A stretch of 64,000 nucleotides of DNA from Hephaestia mangrovi (GCF_019880555.1 NZ_JAINVU010000006.1:1-64000); one strand, 5' to 3'; positions 43,791 to 54,029 are shown, counted from the first letter of the stretch. The notes: generated from the sequence alone by a model not told the origin. Numbers and translations: made by a program.

Positions 43791-44668
43791 TCTTCCAGCA
43801 CGCGGATCGCCCAGTCGTGGAACAGGCGCACCGGGCGCTGGGTGAGCGCGCGCGGGCGGCAGACGAACCAATAACTGTACGGACTTTCGACCGGAATATC
43901 GAACAGCCGCACGAGCCGCGGGTCGCTCGCCTCGTCGAAATGGCTTTCGTGCATGAACGCGACGCCCAGCCCCTGCGCCGCCGCCTCGAGCATCAGCGCG
44001 CCCGAATCGAAATGATCGATCGCTGCCGGCTCGAGCTCGTCCAGCCCGACCGCGCGGCGCCACGCGGTGAAGGTGTCGGGCATGTCGCGGTGGAGCATCA
44101 CCGTCAGCCCGGCGAGCTGCTCGGGCCGGGTGACCGGATCGGGGCCCTCGACCAGCTTGCGGCTGGCGATCGCATAGACGCGATTGCGATCGAGCCGCCG
44201 CGCGTAGAGCGCCGGGTCGATCGACCGCGCCAGCGCGATCGCGACATCGACGCCCTCGCCGAGCCGCGACAGGCCATGGCTGGTGGTATCGATGTCGATA
44301 TGCAACTCGGGATGCGTCGCGCGCAATTCGCCAAGGTGCGGAAACAGCTTTTGCGAGGCGTAGAGCGGCAGGATGCTGAGCCGCAGCCGCAATACCTCGG
44401 CCGGGCTGGTCATCGCCTCGACCGCGTTGGACAGCTGATCGAGCGCCGGCGATACCTGGGCGAGCAATTGCGTGCCGTCGTCGTTGAGCACCATCGCCTG
44501 GTGGCGCCGCTCGAACAGCGGCCGATCGATGAAGCGTTCGAGCGCCTGAACGCGACGGCTCAACGCCGGCGGCGACAGCGCCAGTTCCTGCGCGGCGGCC
44601 TTGATCGAGCCCAGCCGCGCGACCGCGACAAAGGCTTCGATCGCGGTCAGCGGGGGCAGGCGGCGCAT
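43784..44668 (-). CDS. LysR-family transcriptional regulator
   Basis: A 294-residue protein with the LysR HTH at residues 1-60 (LTAIEAFVAVARLGSIKAAA; QELALSPPALSRRVQALERF) and a type 2 periplasmic-binding-like effector domain. It resembles GcvA/AmpR-type members (PPLTAIEAF start). No divergently transcribed target is obvious: the upstream region holds only the possible sRNA and then the CDC48 gene. Confidence 0.9.
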   Translation of the reverse strand: MRRLPPLTAIEAFVAVARLGSIKAAAQELALSPPALSRRVQALERFIDRPLFERRHQAMVLNDDGTQLLAQVSPALDQLSNAVEAMTSPAEVLRLRLSILPLYASQKLFPHLGELRATHPELHIDIDTTSHGLSRLGEGVDVAIALARSIDPALYARRLDRNRVYAIASRKLVEGPDPVTRPEQLAGLTVMLHRDMPDTFTAWRRAVGLDELEPAAIDHFDSGALMLEAAAQGLGVAFMHESHFDEASDPRLVRLFDIPVESPYSYWFVCRPRALTQRPVRLFHDWAIRVLEEK

Positions 44669-44788
44669 CGGCTCTTCCTCTTGTGCGTTGCATCAGCAAC
44701 GATGGTGATCGGACAAATATGCGCATCTCGCTGTGATGCGCCAACCCCTGAATTGCATAATTTGCAATCCTAATTATCCATTTCGCAC

Positions 44789-44885
44789 TTGCACAAAACC
44801 CTGCTGCGCCGCACATAGGGCAGGCCTTTCAGGCATCCTCTCCTAAAAACTTTCACGGGCTGGCCTTTTGGCCGGCCCTTTTTTT
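44789..44885 (+). ncRNA. Candidate small RNA with anti-Shine-Dalgarno stretch
   Basis: A TTGCAC box at 44789-44794 and a weak minus-10 (CACATA, 17 bases further) precede a short segment that ends in a textbook terminator at 44857-44885. No gene fits in between. The predicted RNA of about 60 nt carries the unpaired stretch CATCCTCTCCTAAAAAC, whose CCTCTCC could pair with ribosome binding sites. It could also be an abortive leader of the CDC48 transcript. Confidence 0.4.
44857..44885 (+). terminator. Intrinsic terminator
   Basis: GGGCTGGCC-TTTT-GGCCGGCCC, with one G-T wobble in the stem, followed by seven T. It lies 100 bases upstream of the CDC48 gene and after no coding gene on this strand, which is why an sRNA is suspected. 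Confidence 0.85.
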
Positions 44886-44984
44886 GTTGGTTACCGGTAA
44901 CGGCCGGCGCTGCCGCCCTCGCAATGCGGGAACCCCGATCCTATCTGGCGCGCTTCAATCGCGAACCGCTTCGAAGGGATTTCC

Positions 44985-47273
44985 ATGGCCGACAGCGAAA
45001 CGCCGCCACTGCGCAAGCTGCAGGTCGCCAATGCGCGGCCAGAGGATTCGGGGCGCGGGATCGCCCATCTGCCGCGCGCGCTGATGGGCGAGCTCGGCCT
45101 TGCCGAGGGCGACGTGATCGAGATCGTCGGCAAGCGTTCGACGCCGGCGCGCGCGGTGTTTCCCTATGCGGAGGACGAGGGGCTGGAGATCATCCGCCTC
45201 GATGGCCTGCAGCGCGCCAACGCTGGCGCGGGATCGGGCGAATATGTCGAGATCCGCCGCGTCGAATCGAAGCCGGCGAGCCGCGTGGTGTTCGCGCCGG
45301 CTCAACAGAATCTGCGATTGCAGGGGTCGTCCAACGCGCTGAAGCGCACGTTCGTCGGCCGGCCGCTGTGCCAGGGCGACGTCGTCGCCACCGCCGGGCA
45401 GCAGCGCGTCGACAATATCCCGCCCAACGTCCAGCAATTCCTCCGTGCGCCGGCTTACGCACTGCAGGAAATCCGTCTCGTCGTCGTGGCGACCAACCCC
45501 AAGGGCGTGGTCCATATCGACGAGAATACCGAAATCGAGTTGCGCCCCGAATATGAGGAGCCGCAGCAATCGCGCCGCGCCGATGTCACCTATGACGATA
45601 TCGGCGGCATGGCCTCGACCATCGACCAACTGCGCGAGATGGTCGAGCTGCCGCTCCGCTATCCCGAGTTGTTCCAGCGGCTCGGGGTCGATCCGCCCAA
45701 GGGGGTGCTGCTGCATGGCCCGCCCGGCACCGGCAAGACACGGTTGGCCCGCGCGGTCGCCAACGAATCGGCGGCGCAATTCTACCTGATCAACGGCCCC
45801 GAGATCATGGGCTCGGCCTATGGCGAATCGGAGCAACGCCTCCGTCAAGTGTTCGAGGAAGCCTCGAAGAACGCGCCGTCGATCGTGTTCATCGACGAGA
45901 TCGATTCGATCGCGCCGAAGCGCGGCCAGGTGTCGGGCGAGGCCGAAAAGCGCCTCGTCGCGCAGCTGCTGACGCTGATGGATGGGCTCGAGGCGCGAGC
46001 CAATCTCGTCGTCATCGCCGCGACCAATCGGCCCGAGGCGATCGACGAGGCGCTACGCCGCCCCGGCCGCTTCGACCGCGAGATCATCGTCGGCGTGCCC
46101 GACGAGCGTGGCCGCCGCGAAATCCTCGGTATCCACACCCGCGGCATGCCGCTGGGCGACAAGGTCGACCTGAACGAGCTGGCCCGCACTACCTACGGCT
46201 TCGTCGGTGCCGATCTCGCCGCGCTGACCCGCGAAGCGGCGATCGAGGCGGTGCGCCGCATCATGCCACGCCTCAACCTCGAGGAAGGCACGATTCCGCC
46301 GGAGGTGCTCGACGATCTCTCGGTGACGCGCGAGGATTTCATGGAGGCGATCAAGCGCGTCCAGCCCTCCGCCATGCGCGAAGTGATGGTCCAGGCGCCG
46401 CAGGTCCGCTGGGAGGATGTCGGCGGTCTCGACCAGGCGCAGGAGCGCCTCAAGGAAGGCGTCGAGCTGCCCCTGAAGGACCCCGACGCGTTCCGCCGCT
46501 TGGGCATCCGCCCGGCCAAGGGCTTCCTGCTCTACGGCCCACCCGGTACCGGCAAGACCTTGCTGGCCAAGGCGGTCGCGCGCGAGGCGGAGGCGAACTT
46601 TATCGCCACCAAATCGTCCGATCTGCTCAGCAAATGGTATGGCGAGAGCGAACAGCAGATCGCCCGCCTGTTCGCCCGCGCCCGCCAGGTCGCGCCGACG
46701 GTGATCTTCATCGATGAACTCGACAGCCTTGTCCCCGCACGCGGCGGCGGGTTGGGCGAGCCGCAGGTCACCGAACGCGTGGTCAACACCATCCTTGCCG
46801 AGATGGATGGACTTGAGGAGCTGCAGTCGGTCGTCGTGATCGGGGCGACCAATCGGCCCAACCTGGTCGATCCCGCGCTGCTGCGCCCCGGCCGCTTCGA
46901 CGAGCTGATCTATGTCGGCGTGCCCAGCCAGGAGGGCCGCCGCCGCATCCTGTCGATCCAGACGCAGAAGATGCCGCTTGCCGAGGACGTCGATCTCGAC
47001 GCTCTGGCCGTGCGCACCGATCGCTTCACCGGCGCCGACCTCGAAGACTTGGTTCGCCGCGCCGGCCTGGCTGCGCTGCGCAAGTCGCTGTCGTCGGAGC
47101 AGGTGACGATGGCCGATTTCGAAACGGCGCTCGACGATTCACGCGCATCGGTGACGCCCGAGATGGAGAAGGATTACGAGCAGATGGCAGCCCGCCTGAA
47201 GCAAGACGCCGCGGCGATCCAGCCGATCGGCTTTGTCGGCCCCGGAATGCTCAAGCCGCGCGACCGCGAATAG
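44985..47273 (+). CDS. CDC48/VCP-type AAA ATPase
   Basis: A 762-residue protein with an N-terminal double-psi barrel domain ([20 protein letters not shown]), then two AAA modules. D1 has Walker [10 protein letters not shown] near residue 245 and [13 protein letters not shown]2 has GPPGTGKTL near residue 517 and [12 protein letters not shown], each followed by ATNRP and an RPGRFD arginine finger. It acts as a hexameric unfoldase. Such CDC48 proteins are regular in sphingomonads although rare in most bacteria. Substrates are unknown. Confidence 0.93.
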   Translation: MADSETPPLRKLQVANARPEDSGRGIAHLPRALMGELGLAEGDVIEIVGKRSTPARAVFPYAEDEGLEIIRLDGLQRANAGAGSGEYVEIRRVESKPASRVVFAPAQQNLRLQGSSNALKRTFVGRPLCQGDVVATAGQQRVDNIPPNVQQFLRAPAYALQEIRLVVVATNPKGVVHIDENTEIELRPEYEEPQQSRRADVTYDDIGGMASTIDQLREMVELPLRYPELFQRLGVDPPKGVLLHGPPGTGKTRLARAVANESAAQFYLINGPEIMGSAYGESEQRLRQVFEEASKNAPSIVFIDEIDSIAPKRGQVSGEAEKRLVAQLLTLMDGLEARANLVVIAATNRPEAIDEALRRPGRFDREIIVGVPDERGRREILGIHTRGMPLGDKVDLNELARTTYGFVGADLAALTREAAIEAVRRIMPRLNLEEGTIPPEVLDDLSVTREDFMEAIKRVQPSAMREVMVQAPQVRWEDVGGLDQAQERLKEGVELPLKDPDAFRRLGIRPAKGFLLYGPPGTGKTLLAKAVAREAEANFIATKSSDLLSKWYGESEQQIARLFARARQVAPTVIFIDELDSLVPARGGGLGEPQVTERVVNTILAEMDGLEELQSVVVIGATNRPNLVDPALLRPGRFDELIYVGVPSQEGRRRILSIQTQKMPLAEDVDLDALAVRTDRFTGADLEDLVRRAGLAALRKSLSSEQVTMADFETALDDSRASVTPEMEKDYEQMAARLKQDAAAIQPIGFVGPGMLKPRDRE

Positions 47274-47439
47274 GATTCAGCCAGGCTGAATCGGTTCTGC
47301 ACGAACGCGCCGCCGCCGTCTAAATATTACATCGTCGGCGGCGGCCGCGCCTCGGCCATGGCGCGCCATCGCGGTCGCGCCGATTCTCGCGATCAACGGC
47401 GCGATCGGCAACCACAACACGTCCGAATCGCGATCGATC

Positions 47440-48339
47440 CTAGCCCGCTTTCGCGACCTCGCGTACGTCGGCCGGGCCAAATTCGCGGATCGCGGCGCGA
47501 TAGCTGGGGCCGTAACGCTTGCCCACCGCTTCGGCGAATACCGGAACGCCGGCCAGATTGGCGCGCAGGCAATCTTCGATCGCCGGTGCCAGCTCGGGCA
47601 GCCATTGCGGTGCGTTGACCGCCTCCATCACGCGATCACAAAAGCCGCTGGCGATCTTCAGCTCGTCGCGGCGCGGGTTGCAGGCGTTGGGGTTGCCGGC
47701 CGGCCGAACAAGCGCATCGAGCGCGCCGATCCGATCGAGCATCCGCCAACCGGGGAACGGCTGGCCATCGGCATAATCGTGAACATGCACCGGCGCCGCG
47801 GTCGAGCGGACGAAATTGCCGACATAGCTGTGGTGATCGAAGCAGAAGAACCAATAAGGCCGCGTCCCCGATTTCGGCATCGGGTCGGACATGAACAACA
47901 TGCCCTTGTTCATCACCTCGGTGAACATGAACAGCGAATCGGCATAAGTGTGCCAATGAAGCTGGGCGTGCAGGCTGGCGAAATACTCGCCGGGATCGCG
48001 CAGCACGACGTCCCACTCGATCGTCTTGACGCCGCTGGCCAGCGCGGTGCTCTCGATCAGGTCGGCAAGCTGCTGGTTGAAGGGCACGCATTCCAGCTCT
48101 TCCGACGAGAACAAAACGGTGTGGCAGCCATTGGCGGCTGCATCGCGCAACACTGCCTGAAACGGTGCGGTGTCGCCGCCCATCAGCGCCCAGGCGATCG
48201 GGTGATGTTCGGGGCAATCGCGCGGGCACGGCGCGTACCAGATGCCGCGCTCGGCGAGCGCGGCGTGGTTTTCGTTGAGCAGCGACTGCAGGAAGGTCGA
48301 TGCTGTCTTGTGGAAGCCGATATGGACAATCAGATGCAT
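47440..48339 (-). CDS. Sulfotransferase-like P-loop protein
   Basis: A 299-residue protein whose N-terminus IVHIGFHKTASTFLQSLLNE is a PAPS-type P-loop as in sulfotransferases. SSEELECVPFN and VVLRDPGEYFASLHAQ resemble the second PAPS-binding region. The family is broad and the acceptor cannot be predicted. It is transcribed in the same direction as gor but with no sign of a functional link. The 166 bases between CDC48 and this gene contain a hairpin GATTCAG / CTGAATC at 47274. Confidence 0.7.
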   Translation of the reverse strand: MHLIVHIGFHKTASTFLQSLLNENHAALAERGIWYAPCPRDCPEHHPIAWALMGGDTAPFQAVLRDAAANGCHTVLFSSEELECVPFNQQLADLIESTALASGVKTIEWDVVLRDPGEYFASLHAQLHWHTYADSLFMFTEVMNKGMLFMSDPMPKSGTRPYWFFCFDHHSYVGNFVRSTAAPVHVHDYADGQPFPGWRMLDRIGALDALVRPAGNPNACNPRRDELKIASGFCDRVMEAVNAPQWLPELAPAIEDCLRANLAGVPVFAEAVGKRYGPSYRAAIREFGPADVREVAKAG

Positions 48340-48381
48340 GCCGCTTGCCTAGCGGCGAATGGTTAACAGCGTCGCAATGGC

Positions 48382-49728
48382 CTATTTGAGCAGCACCAGT
48401 TCCTCGGCCATCGTTGGGTGGAGCGCCACGGTCTGGTCGAAATCGGCCTTGGTGAGGCCGGCCTTGACCGCGACCGCCGCCGCCTGGAGAATCTCGGGCG
48501 CGTCAGGACCGATCATGTGCAGGCCGACGACGCGATCGGTCTCGGCATCGCAGATCATCTTGTAGAGCGCACGCTCGTTGCGGCCCGCCAGCACGTTCTT
48601 CATCGCCCGGAAATCGGACTGGTAGACCTTGATCGAGCCGAGCTTCTCGCGCGCCTTGGCTTCGGTCAGCCCCACCGACGCGATCGGCGGGTGGCTGAAC
48701 ACCGCCGAGGGGATGTTATCGTAATCGACCTTGTGCGGCTTGCCGCCGAACACGGTGTCGGCGAACGCTTGGCCCTCGCGGATCGCGACCGGCGTGAGCT
48801 GGATGCGGTTGGTGACGTCGCCCACCGCATAGATGCTCTCGCAGGTCGAGCGATTGTCGTCATCGACCCGAATCGCGCCTTTCTCGTCCCATTCGACGCC
48901 GGCGGCATCGAGGCCGAGGTCGCCGGTATTGGGCACGCGGCCGGTGGCGAACATCACGCAATCGACGATCGCCGGCTCGTGGTTGGTCATCTCGACCGTC
49001 AGGCTGCCGTCGTCATTGCGGGTGATGCCGCGAAAATCGGCGTTGAGGCGGAAATCGATCCCCTTCTTGATCGAAATGTCGAGCAGCCGGTCGCGCAATG
49101 AATGGTCATAGCCGCGCAGGATCGTGTCGGTGCGGTTGATCAGCGTTACCTTGACGCCGAACTCGTTGAACACGCCGGCGAATTCGTTGGCGATATAGCC
49201 GGCGCCGGCGATCAGCATGCGCTCGGGTAGCGCGTCGAGGTGGAACGCCTCGTTGGAGGTGATGCCATGTTCGTGGCCCGGGCAGCCCGGCACGTGCGGT
49301 GTCGCGCCGGTGGCGATCAGGATCGTCTTGGCCGTCACCTCGCGCCCGCTCGCCAGCCGGATGCCGTGCGGGCCGGTCAGCGTCGCGCGATCGAGGATCA
49401 CCTCGACGCCATGGCTCTCCAGCGTGTCGGTATAGGCCTTGTTGAGCCGATCGACCTCGGCCAGCACATTGTCGCGCAGCGTCGCCCAGTCGAACCGGCA
49501 GCCGTCGACGTGCCAGCCGAAGCGGGCGCAATCCTGGATGTCCTCGGCGAAATGCGCGCCGTAGACGAGCAGCTTCTTGGGCACGCAGCCGCGGATCACG
49601 CAGGTGCCGCCGACGCGATATTCCTCGGCGATCGCCACCCTGGCGCCGTGCGCCGCCGACACCCGCGCCGCACGCACCCCGCCCGAGCCGGCGCCGATGA
49701 CGAACAGGTCGTAGTCGTAAGAAGCCAT
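48382..49728 (-). CDS. gor: Glutathione-disulfide reductase
   Basis: The 448-residue product starts with the FAD-binding GAGSGG motif, has the redox pair GGTCVIRGCVPKK, the NADP-binding GAGYIANEFAGVFNEFG with following NRTD, and the dimerisation end LHPTMAEE containing the catalytic His-Glu pair. It reduces oxidised glutathione with NADPH. ATG 49728 follows AAGGAAACGGA. An upstream ATG at 49749 lies partly in repeat DNA. Confidence 0.93.
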   Translation of the reverse strand: MASYDYDLFVIGAGSGGVRAARVSAAHGARVAIAEEYRVGGTCVIRGCVPKKLLVYGAHFAEDIQDCARFGWHVDGCRFDWATLRDNVLAEVDRLNKAYTDTLESHGVEVILDRATLTGPHGIRLASGREVTAKTILIATGATPHVPGCPGHEHGITSNEAFHLDALPERMLIAGAGYIANEFAGVFNEFGVKVTLINRTDTILRGYDHSLRDRLLDISIKKGIDFRLNADFRGITRNDDGSLTVEMTNHEPAIVDCVMFATGRVPNTGDLGLDAAGVEWDEKGAIRVDDDNRSTCESIYAVGDVTNRIQLTPVAIREGQAFADTVFGGKPHKVDYDNIPSAVFSHPPIASVGLTEAKAREKLGSIKVYQSDFRAMKNVLAGRNERALYKMICDAETDRVVGLHMIGPDAPEILQAAAVAVKAGLTKADFDQTVALHPTMAEELVLLK

Positions 49729-49744
49729 TTCCGTTTCCTTGTTC

Positions 49745-49838
49745 GTCACCCTGAACTTGGTTCAGGGTCCATGGCGCAACGACTGTTCCGAACGAGACAG
49801 GTGTTGCACCATGGATGCTGAAACAAGTTCAGCGTGAC
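49745..49838. repeat. REP-like inverted repeat pair
   Basis: GTCACCCTGAACTTGGTTCA with GGGTCCATGG on one side and CCATGGATGCTGAAACAAGT with TCAGCGTGAC on the other form an imperfect inverted pair. This is the familiar sphingomonad 'CACCCTGAAC-TTG-TTCAGGGTCCA' intergenic repeat. It lies between gor and pgi. Confidence 0.7.
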
Positions 49839-49853
49839 CGCGGGGGGGGGCGT

Positions 49854-51350
49854 TTATCCGAACGCCCGCGCGATCAGATCGTCGGTCGAGGCGTCGAACG
49901 ATTGCCCGCCCTTGTCCGCCGCTTTGGCCATTTCCTTGCCCAGCTCGACGCCGAACTGGTCGAACGGGTTGATATCGAGCAGCACCGCATTCACGAACAC
50001 GCGATGCTCGTAGAACGCGATCAGCGCACCCAAGGTGTGCGGATCGAGCGCGTCGAGCAGCAGCGTGGAGCTTGGCCGGTCGCCGGGATAGCTGCGCGCC
50101 GGATCGGCATCGTTGGCGCGGCCGCTCATCAGCGCGGCGCCTTGCGCGAACATGTTCATCAGCAGTTGGCGGTGGTGATCCCCGGCGAGCGTATCGCCGG
50201 CTTCGATCACACCGATGAACTCGACCGGCACGAGGTGCGTACCCTGGTGGAGCAGCTGGAAAACCGCGTGCTGCGCGTCGGTGCCGACGCCGCCCCAGGT
50301 GATCGCCGCGGTGGGGCGGCCGACCGGCTTGCCCTCGACGGTGACGCCCTTGCCGTTCGATTCCATCTCGAGCTGCTGGAGATAGGAGGGCAGCAGCCGC
50401 AGCCGCTCGTCATAAGCGAACGGCGCCCGCGTTTCGGCATGTTTGACCTGGGTGTAGAACAGGTCGGCGAAGGCGGCGAGCGCCGGCGCATTCTCGTGAA
50501 GTGCCGCGAGGCGGAAATGGCGGTCCATCTCGGCGGCGCCGTCGAGCAGCTCCTGAAACGCGTCCCAGCCCAGCGCCAGCGCGGCGGGAAAGCCGATCGA
50601 CGACCATAAGGAATAGCGCCCGCCGACGCTTTCCGAGAAGGGCAGCACGCGGGTTTCGTCGACGCCCCATTCGATCGCCTTGTCGGGCGAGGCGGTCAGC
50701 GCGACGACCTTGCCATAGGGATCCTCGACGCCGCCCTCGGTCATCCATTGCAGCGCGCTGGCGGCGTTGAGCATCGTCTCGGTGGTGGTGAAGGTCTTCG
50801 ACGCGATCACCAGCAGCGTCGCCTTGGGATCGAAGCGCTTGAACGCATCCTCCATCGCCACGCCATCGACGTTGGAGACGATCGCCACGTCGTAGCGGCT
50901 GTCCTCGCGCCCCAGCGCATCGACCAGCAGGTGCGGCCCCAGCGCCGAGCCGCCGATCCCGGTGTGCAGGATGTGGCGCACCTCACCGAACGCGCCGCTT
51001 TCGATCGCGTCGATCAGCGCGCGCATCCGGGCATGGAGCGCGCCCGCCTTGGCGACCGATTCCTCCGCGCCCTCGCCACGCTCGGCGGTGTGTTCGGCGG
51101 CGCGATCCTCGGTGACGTTGACGTGTTTGCCGGCAAACATCGCCTCGCGCTTGCCGGCGAGGTCGGTGGCCTTGGCCAGCTTCTCGAACGCGGCGATGGC
51201 GTCGCGCGTCAGATGCGTCTTCGACCAGTCGAAATGGATGCCTGCGACGTCGAGGCTGAGCCGGGCGACGCGACCGTCATCTTCCTTGAACAATTGCTCG
51301 AGATGCGGCGGGTCGAGCGCTTCAATCGCGCTCCAATCGGCTTTCGACAT
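49854..51350 (-). CDS. pgi: Glucose-6-phosphate isomerase
   Basis: A 498-residue enzyme interconverting glucose-6-phosphate and fructose-6-phosphate. Conserved parts are HILHTGIGGSALGPHLLVDA, VIASKTFTTTETMLNA, GGRYSLWSSIGFPAAL and the terminal NPFDQFGVELGK-containing segment. ATG 51350 is chosen over 51389, because upstream residues are not family-like. No operon partner is evident. Confidence 0.93.
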   Translation of the reverse strand: MSKADWSAIEALDPPHLEQLFKEDDGRVARLSLDVAGIHFDWSKTHLTRDAIAAFEKLAKATDLAGKREAMFAGKHVNVTEDRAAEHTAERGEGAEESVAKAGALHARMRALIDAIESGAFGEVRHILHTGIGGSALGPHLLVDALGREDSRYDVAIVSNVDGVAMEDAFKRFDPKATLLVIASKTFTTTETMLNAASALQWMTEGGVEDPYGKVVALTASPDKAIEWGVDETRVLPFSESVGGRYSLWSSIGFPAALALGWDAFQELLDGAAEMDRHFRLAALHENAPALAAFADLFYTQVKHAETRAPFAYDERLRLLPSYLQQLEMESNGKGVTVEGKPVGRPTAAITWGGVGTDAQHAVFQLLHQGTHLVPVEFIGVIEAGDTLAGDHHRQLLMNMFAQGAALMSGRANDADPARSYPGDRPSSTLLLDALDPHTLGALIAFYEHRVFVNAVLLDINPFDQFGVELGKEMAKAADKGGQSFDASTDDLIARAFG

Positions 51351-51477
51351 GGCAAGGACTCCGAAGAATAAGGATCGTCGCGCCAGCACCTAGTGCGTGG
51401 CCTGCGTGGGGACAACGCCCCAAAGCGACAAAGGTCCGCGCTTGACGGCCCCGCGCGCGCGTGCGCAAAGCCGCAAC

Positions 51478-52335
51478 ATGGCCCGATCCGATACCGCCCG
51501 CCTTCGCGGCAAAGCCGGCAAGCAGCGTTCCGAGCTGGCCGATACGCTGTTGTTCCTCGTCAAGCTGGTGATCTTCGTCGCTGTGTTCAGGAGCTTCCTG
51601 CTGGCGCCGTTTTCGATCCCCTCGCAATCGATGCTGCCGCGGCTCTACATCGGCGACTATCTGTTCGTGTCGAAATGGAATTACGGCTATTCGAGGAATT
51701 CGCTGCCGTGGAGCGTGCCGCTGATTCCCGGCCGGCTGTTTCCGCACACGCCGCACCGCGGCGACGTCGTGGTGTTCAAGAGCCCGGCGCGCAGCCATGA
51801 GGATATCATCAAGCGCGTGATCGGCCTGCCCGGCGACACGGTGCAGGTGAAGCATGGCCAGATCATCCTCAACGGCAAGCCGGTGTCGCGCCAGAAGGTC
51901 GGTGATTTCGTCATCCCGCTCTCGCCCAATTACAACACCAGCATCCCGCCGGGCGAGGATCAGCCCAATTGCCCGCCGCCGTTCGCCACGCGTAACGCGT
52001 CGGGCCAGGCGGTGTGCCGCTATCACCAGTTCCGCGAGACGCTGCCCGACGGCAAGAGCTATATGGTGCTCGACCGCGGCGACTATCCCGATGCGGACGA
52101 TACCGCCGTCTATCACGTGCCGACCGATTCGGTGTTCATGATGGGCGACAATCGCGACGATTCGGGCGACAGCCGCTTCCCCGTCGAGGCGGGCGGGCTC
52201 GGCTACGTGCCGATGGTCAATCTCGAAGGCCGCGCGCTCATCACCTTCTGGTCGACCGACGGGTCGGCGGAATGGATCAAGCCGTGGACATGGGTATCCG
52301 CCGCGCGCTGGAGCCGGATCGGGCACGGCTTCTGA
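51478..52335 (+). CDS. lepB: Signal peptidase I
   Basis: A 285-residue membrane protease: one N-terminal anchor (LLFLVKLVIFVAVFRSFLLA), catalytic Ser in FSIPSQSMLP, catalytic Lys in IIKRVIGLPGD, and box E MMGDNRDDSGDSR. It cleaves signal peptides in the periplasm. An insert between the Lys box and box E (PLSPNYNTSIPPGEDQPNCP) is typical of alphaproteobacterial enzymes. It overlaps rnc (TGATG). Confidence 0.93.
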   Translation: MARSDTARLRGKAGKQRSELADTLLFLVKLVIFVAVFRSFLLAPFSIPSQSMLPRLYIGDYLFVSKWNYGYSRNSLPWSVPLIPGRLFPHTPHRGDVVVFKSPARSHEDIIKRVIGLPGDTVQVKHGQIILNGKPVSRQKVGDFVIPLSPNYNTSIPPGEDQPNCPPPFATRNASGQAVCRYHQFRETLPDGKSYMVLDRGDYPDADDTAVYHVPTDSVFMMGDNRDDSGDSRFPVEAGGLGYVPMVNLEGRALITFWSTDGSAEWIKPWTWVSAARWSRIGHGF

Positions 52336-52997
52336 TGAGCGACCTTGCCGACTGGCTGGAGCAGACCTTCGGCGCAGCGCCCGGCGCCCTTGGCCGGTAC
52401 GAGCGCGCGCTGACGCACGGCAGCCAGGCCAGCGCCAATTACGAGCGGCTGGAGTTTCTCGGCGACCGCGTGCTCGGGCTGGTGATGGCCGAATGGCTGT
52501 TCGAGCTGTTTCCCGACGAGCCCGAAGGCGCGCTGTCGAAGCGGCTGAACGCGCTCGTCACCGGCGCGGTGTGCGCCGAGGTGGCGCGGACGATCGACGT
52601 CAGGCCGCACCTCAGGCTCGGCAAGCAGGCGCGCGACGATGGCGCGGCGAATAGCGACAACGTGCTGGGTGATGTGATGGAGGCGCTGATCGGCGCGCTC
52701 TATCTCGATCACGGGCTGGAGGTGCCACGCGGCTTCGTGCGGCGGGCCTGGGCGGATCTCGTCCACTCCCATGCCGCCGCCCCGCAGCATCCCAAGTCGG
52801 CGCTGCAGGAATGGGCGGCGGCGCACAATCGCAAGCCCCCCGCTTACGAGGTGCTCGATCGCTCGGGCCCGCATCATGCCCCGCGCTTCACCATCCGCGT
52901 TTCGGTCGGCCAACAGGCCGAGGCGACCGCCAGCGGCGCCAGCAAGCAGGAAGCCGAAACCGCCGCCGCCAGGGCGCTGCTGGAGCAATTGGCGTGA
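52335..52997 (+). CDS. rnc: Ribonuclease III
   Basis: A 220-residue double-stranded RNA endonuclease with the signature ERLEFLGDRVLGLVMAEW, the second acidic cluster DVMEALIGALYLD, and a C-terminal dsRNA-binding domain (KSALQEWAAAHNRKPPAYEV; GASKQEAETAAARALLEQL). It sits in the conserved lepB-rnc-era order, with one-base and four-base overlaps on its two sides. Confidence 0.94.
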   Translation: MSDLADWLEQTFGAAPGALGRYERALTHGSQASANYERLEFLGDRVLGLVMAEWLFELFPDEPEGALSKRLNALVTGAVCAEVARTIDVRPHLRLGKQARDDGAANSDNVLGDVMEALIGALYLDHGLEVPRGFVRRAWADLVHSHAAAPQHPKSALQEWAAAHNRKPPAYEVLDRSGPHHAPRFTIRVSVGQQAEATASGASKQEAETAAARALLEQLA

Positions 52998-53887
52998 CGC
53001 AGCATTGCGGACTCGTCGCCGTCGTTGGCGCGCCTAATGCGGGCAAGTCGACGCTGGTCAACGCGCTGGTCGGGCAGAAGGTAGCGATCGTCAGCCCCAA
53101 GGCGCAGACCACGCGCACGCGGCTGATGGGGGTCGCGCTGGAGGGAGAGGCGCAGATCCTGCTGGTCGACACGCCGGGCATTTTCGAGCCCAAGCGCCGG
53201 CTCGACCGCGCGATGGTGGCGGCGGCCTGGGGCGGGGCAGAGGGCGCCGATGTGCTGGCGCTGGTGGTCGACGGCAAGGGCGGGCTCGGCGAGAAGGTGA
53301 CGGCCATCGTCGAGGCGCTCGCCGGTCGCCGCGAACCCAAATATCTGATCCTCAACAAGGTCGACATTGCCGACAAGCCGAAGCTGCTGACGCATGCGCA
53401 GCGGCTCAACGAGATGCTGCCGTTCGCCGAGACCTTCTTCGTCTCGGCGGCGACCGGCGACGGGCTGCCCGAGCTCAAGCGCGCGCTGGCCGCGGCGATG
53501 CCGGCGGGGCCGTGGCATTTCCCCGAGGATCAGGTGTCCGACGCCAGCGAGCGGATGCTCGCCGCCGAGGTGACGCGCGAGCAGCTCTATCTCCAGCTCC
53601 ACGCCGAATTGCCCTATGCCAGCGCGGTCGAGACCGAGGCGTTCAAGGAGCGGCCCGACGGCTCGGCGGAAATCCACCAGCAGATCCTCGTCGAACGGCC
53701 CACCCAGCGCGCCATCGTGCTCGGCAAGGGGGGCAGCCGGATTCGCGAGATCGGGGCGAAAGCGCGCGCCGAGCTGGCGGTGCTGCTCGATCGCCCGGTC
53801 CACCTCTATCTCCACGTCAAGGTGAAGGAGGGCTGGGACGAGGATCGCAGCGTCTATCGCGACATCGGGCTCGATTGGGTGGAGTAG
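52994..53887 (+). CDS. era: GTPase Era
   Basis: A 297-residue ribosome-assembly GTPase starting at GTG 52994 in a GTGA overlap with rnc. G1 is GAPNAGKS, G3 DTPG, G4 NKVD. A C-terminal KH domain includes IVLGKGGSRIREIGAKARAE. It binds the 3' end of 16S rRNA during 30S maturation. Confidence 0.94.
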   Translation: MTQHCGLVAVVGAPNAGKSTLVNALVGQKVAIVSPKAQTTRTRLMGVALEGEAQILLVDTPGIFEPKRRLDRAMVAAAWGGAEGADVLALVVDGKGGLGEKVTAIVEALAGRREPKYLILNKVDIADKPKLLTHAQRLNEMLPFAETFFVSAATGDGLPELKRALAAAMPAGPWHFPEDQVSDASERMLAAEVTREQLYLQLHAELPYASAVETEAFKERPDGSAEIHQQILVERPTQRAIVLGKGGSRIREIGAKARAELAVLLDRPVHLYLHVKVKEGWDEDRSVYRDIGLDWVE

Positions 53888-53917
53888 CCGCAGGAGGCCT
53901 ACGGCACACCGCTTCCG

Positions 53918-53996
53918 GTCGCCCTGAGCCTGTCGAAGGGCGGCTTCGCGATCGACCGGGCCGGGGAAGCGTCCTTCGACAAGCTCAGGACGAACG
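53918..53996. repeat. REP-like inverted repeat pair
   Basis: GTCGCCCTGAGCCTGTCGAA with GGGC, and CGTCCTTCGACAAGCTCAGG with ACGAACG, lie in opposite orientation about 30 bases apart. This is a second common sphingomonad intergenic repeat, distinct from the one at 49745. It separates the convergent era and Mth938 genes. Confidence 0.7.
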
Positions 53997-54029
53997 TCGG
54001 TGGCTGGCTGACCCCGATGGCGGTTCGAT

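Noticed and set aside
47277..47480. A 67-residue minus-strand frame after the CDC48 gene
   Set aside because: It is Arg/Ala-rich, lacks a ribosome site, and overlaps the end of the sulfotransferase-like gene.
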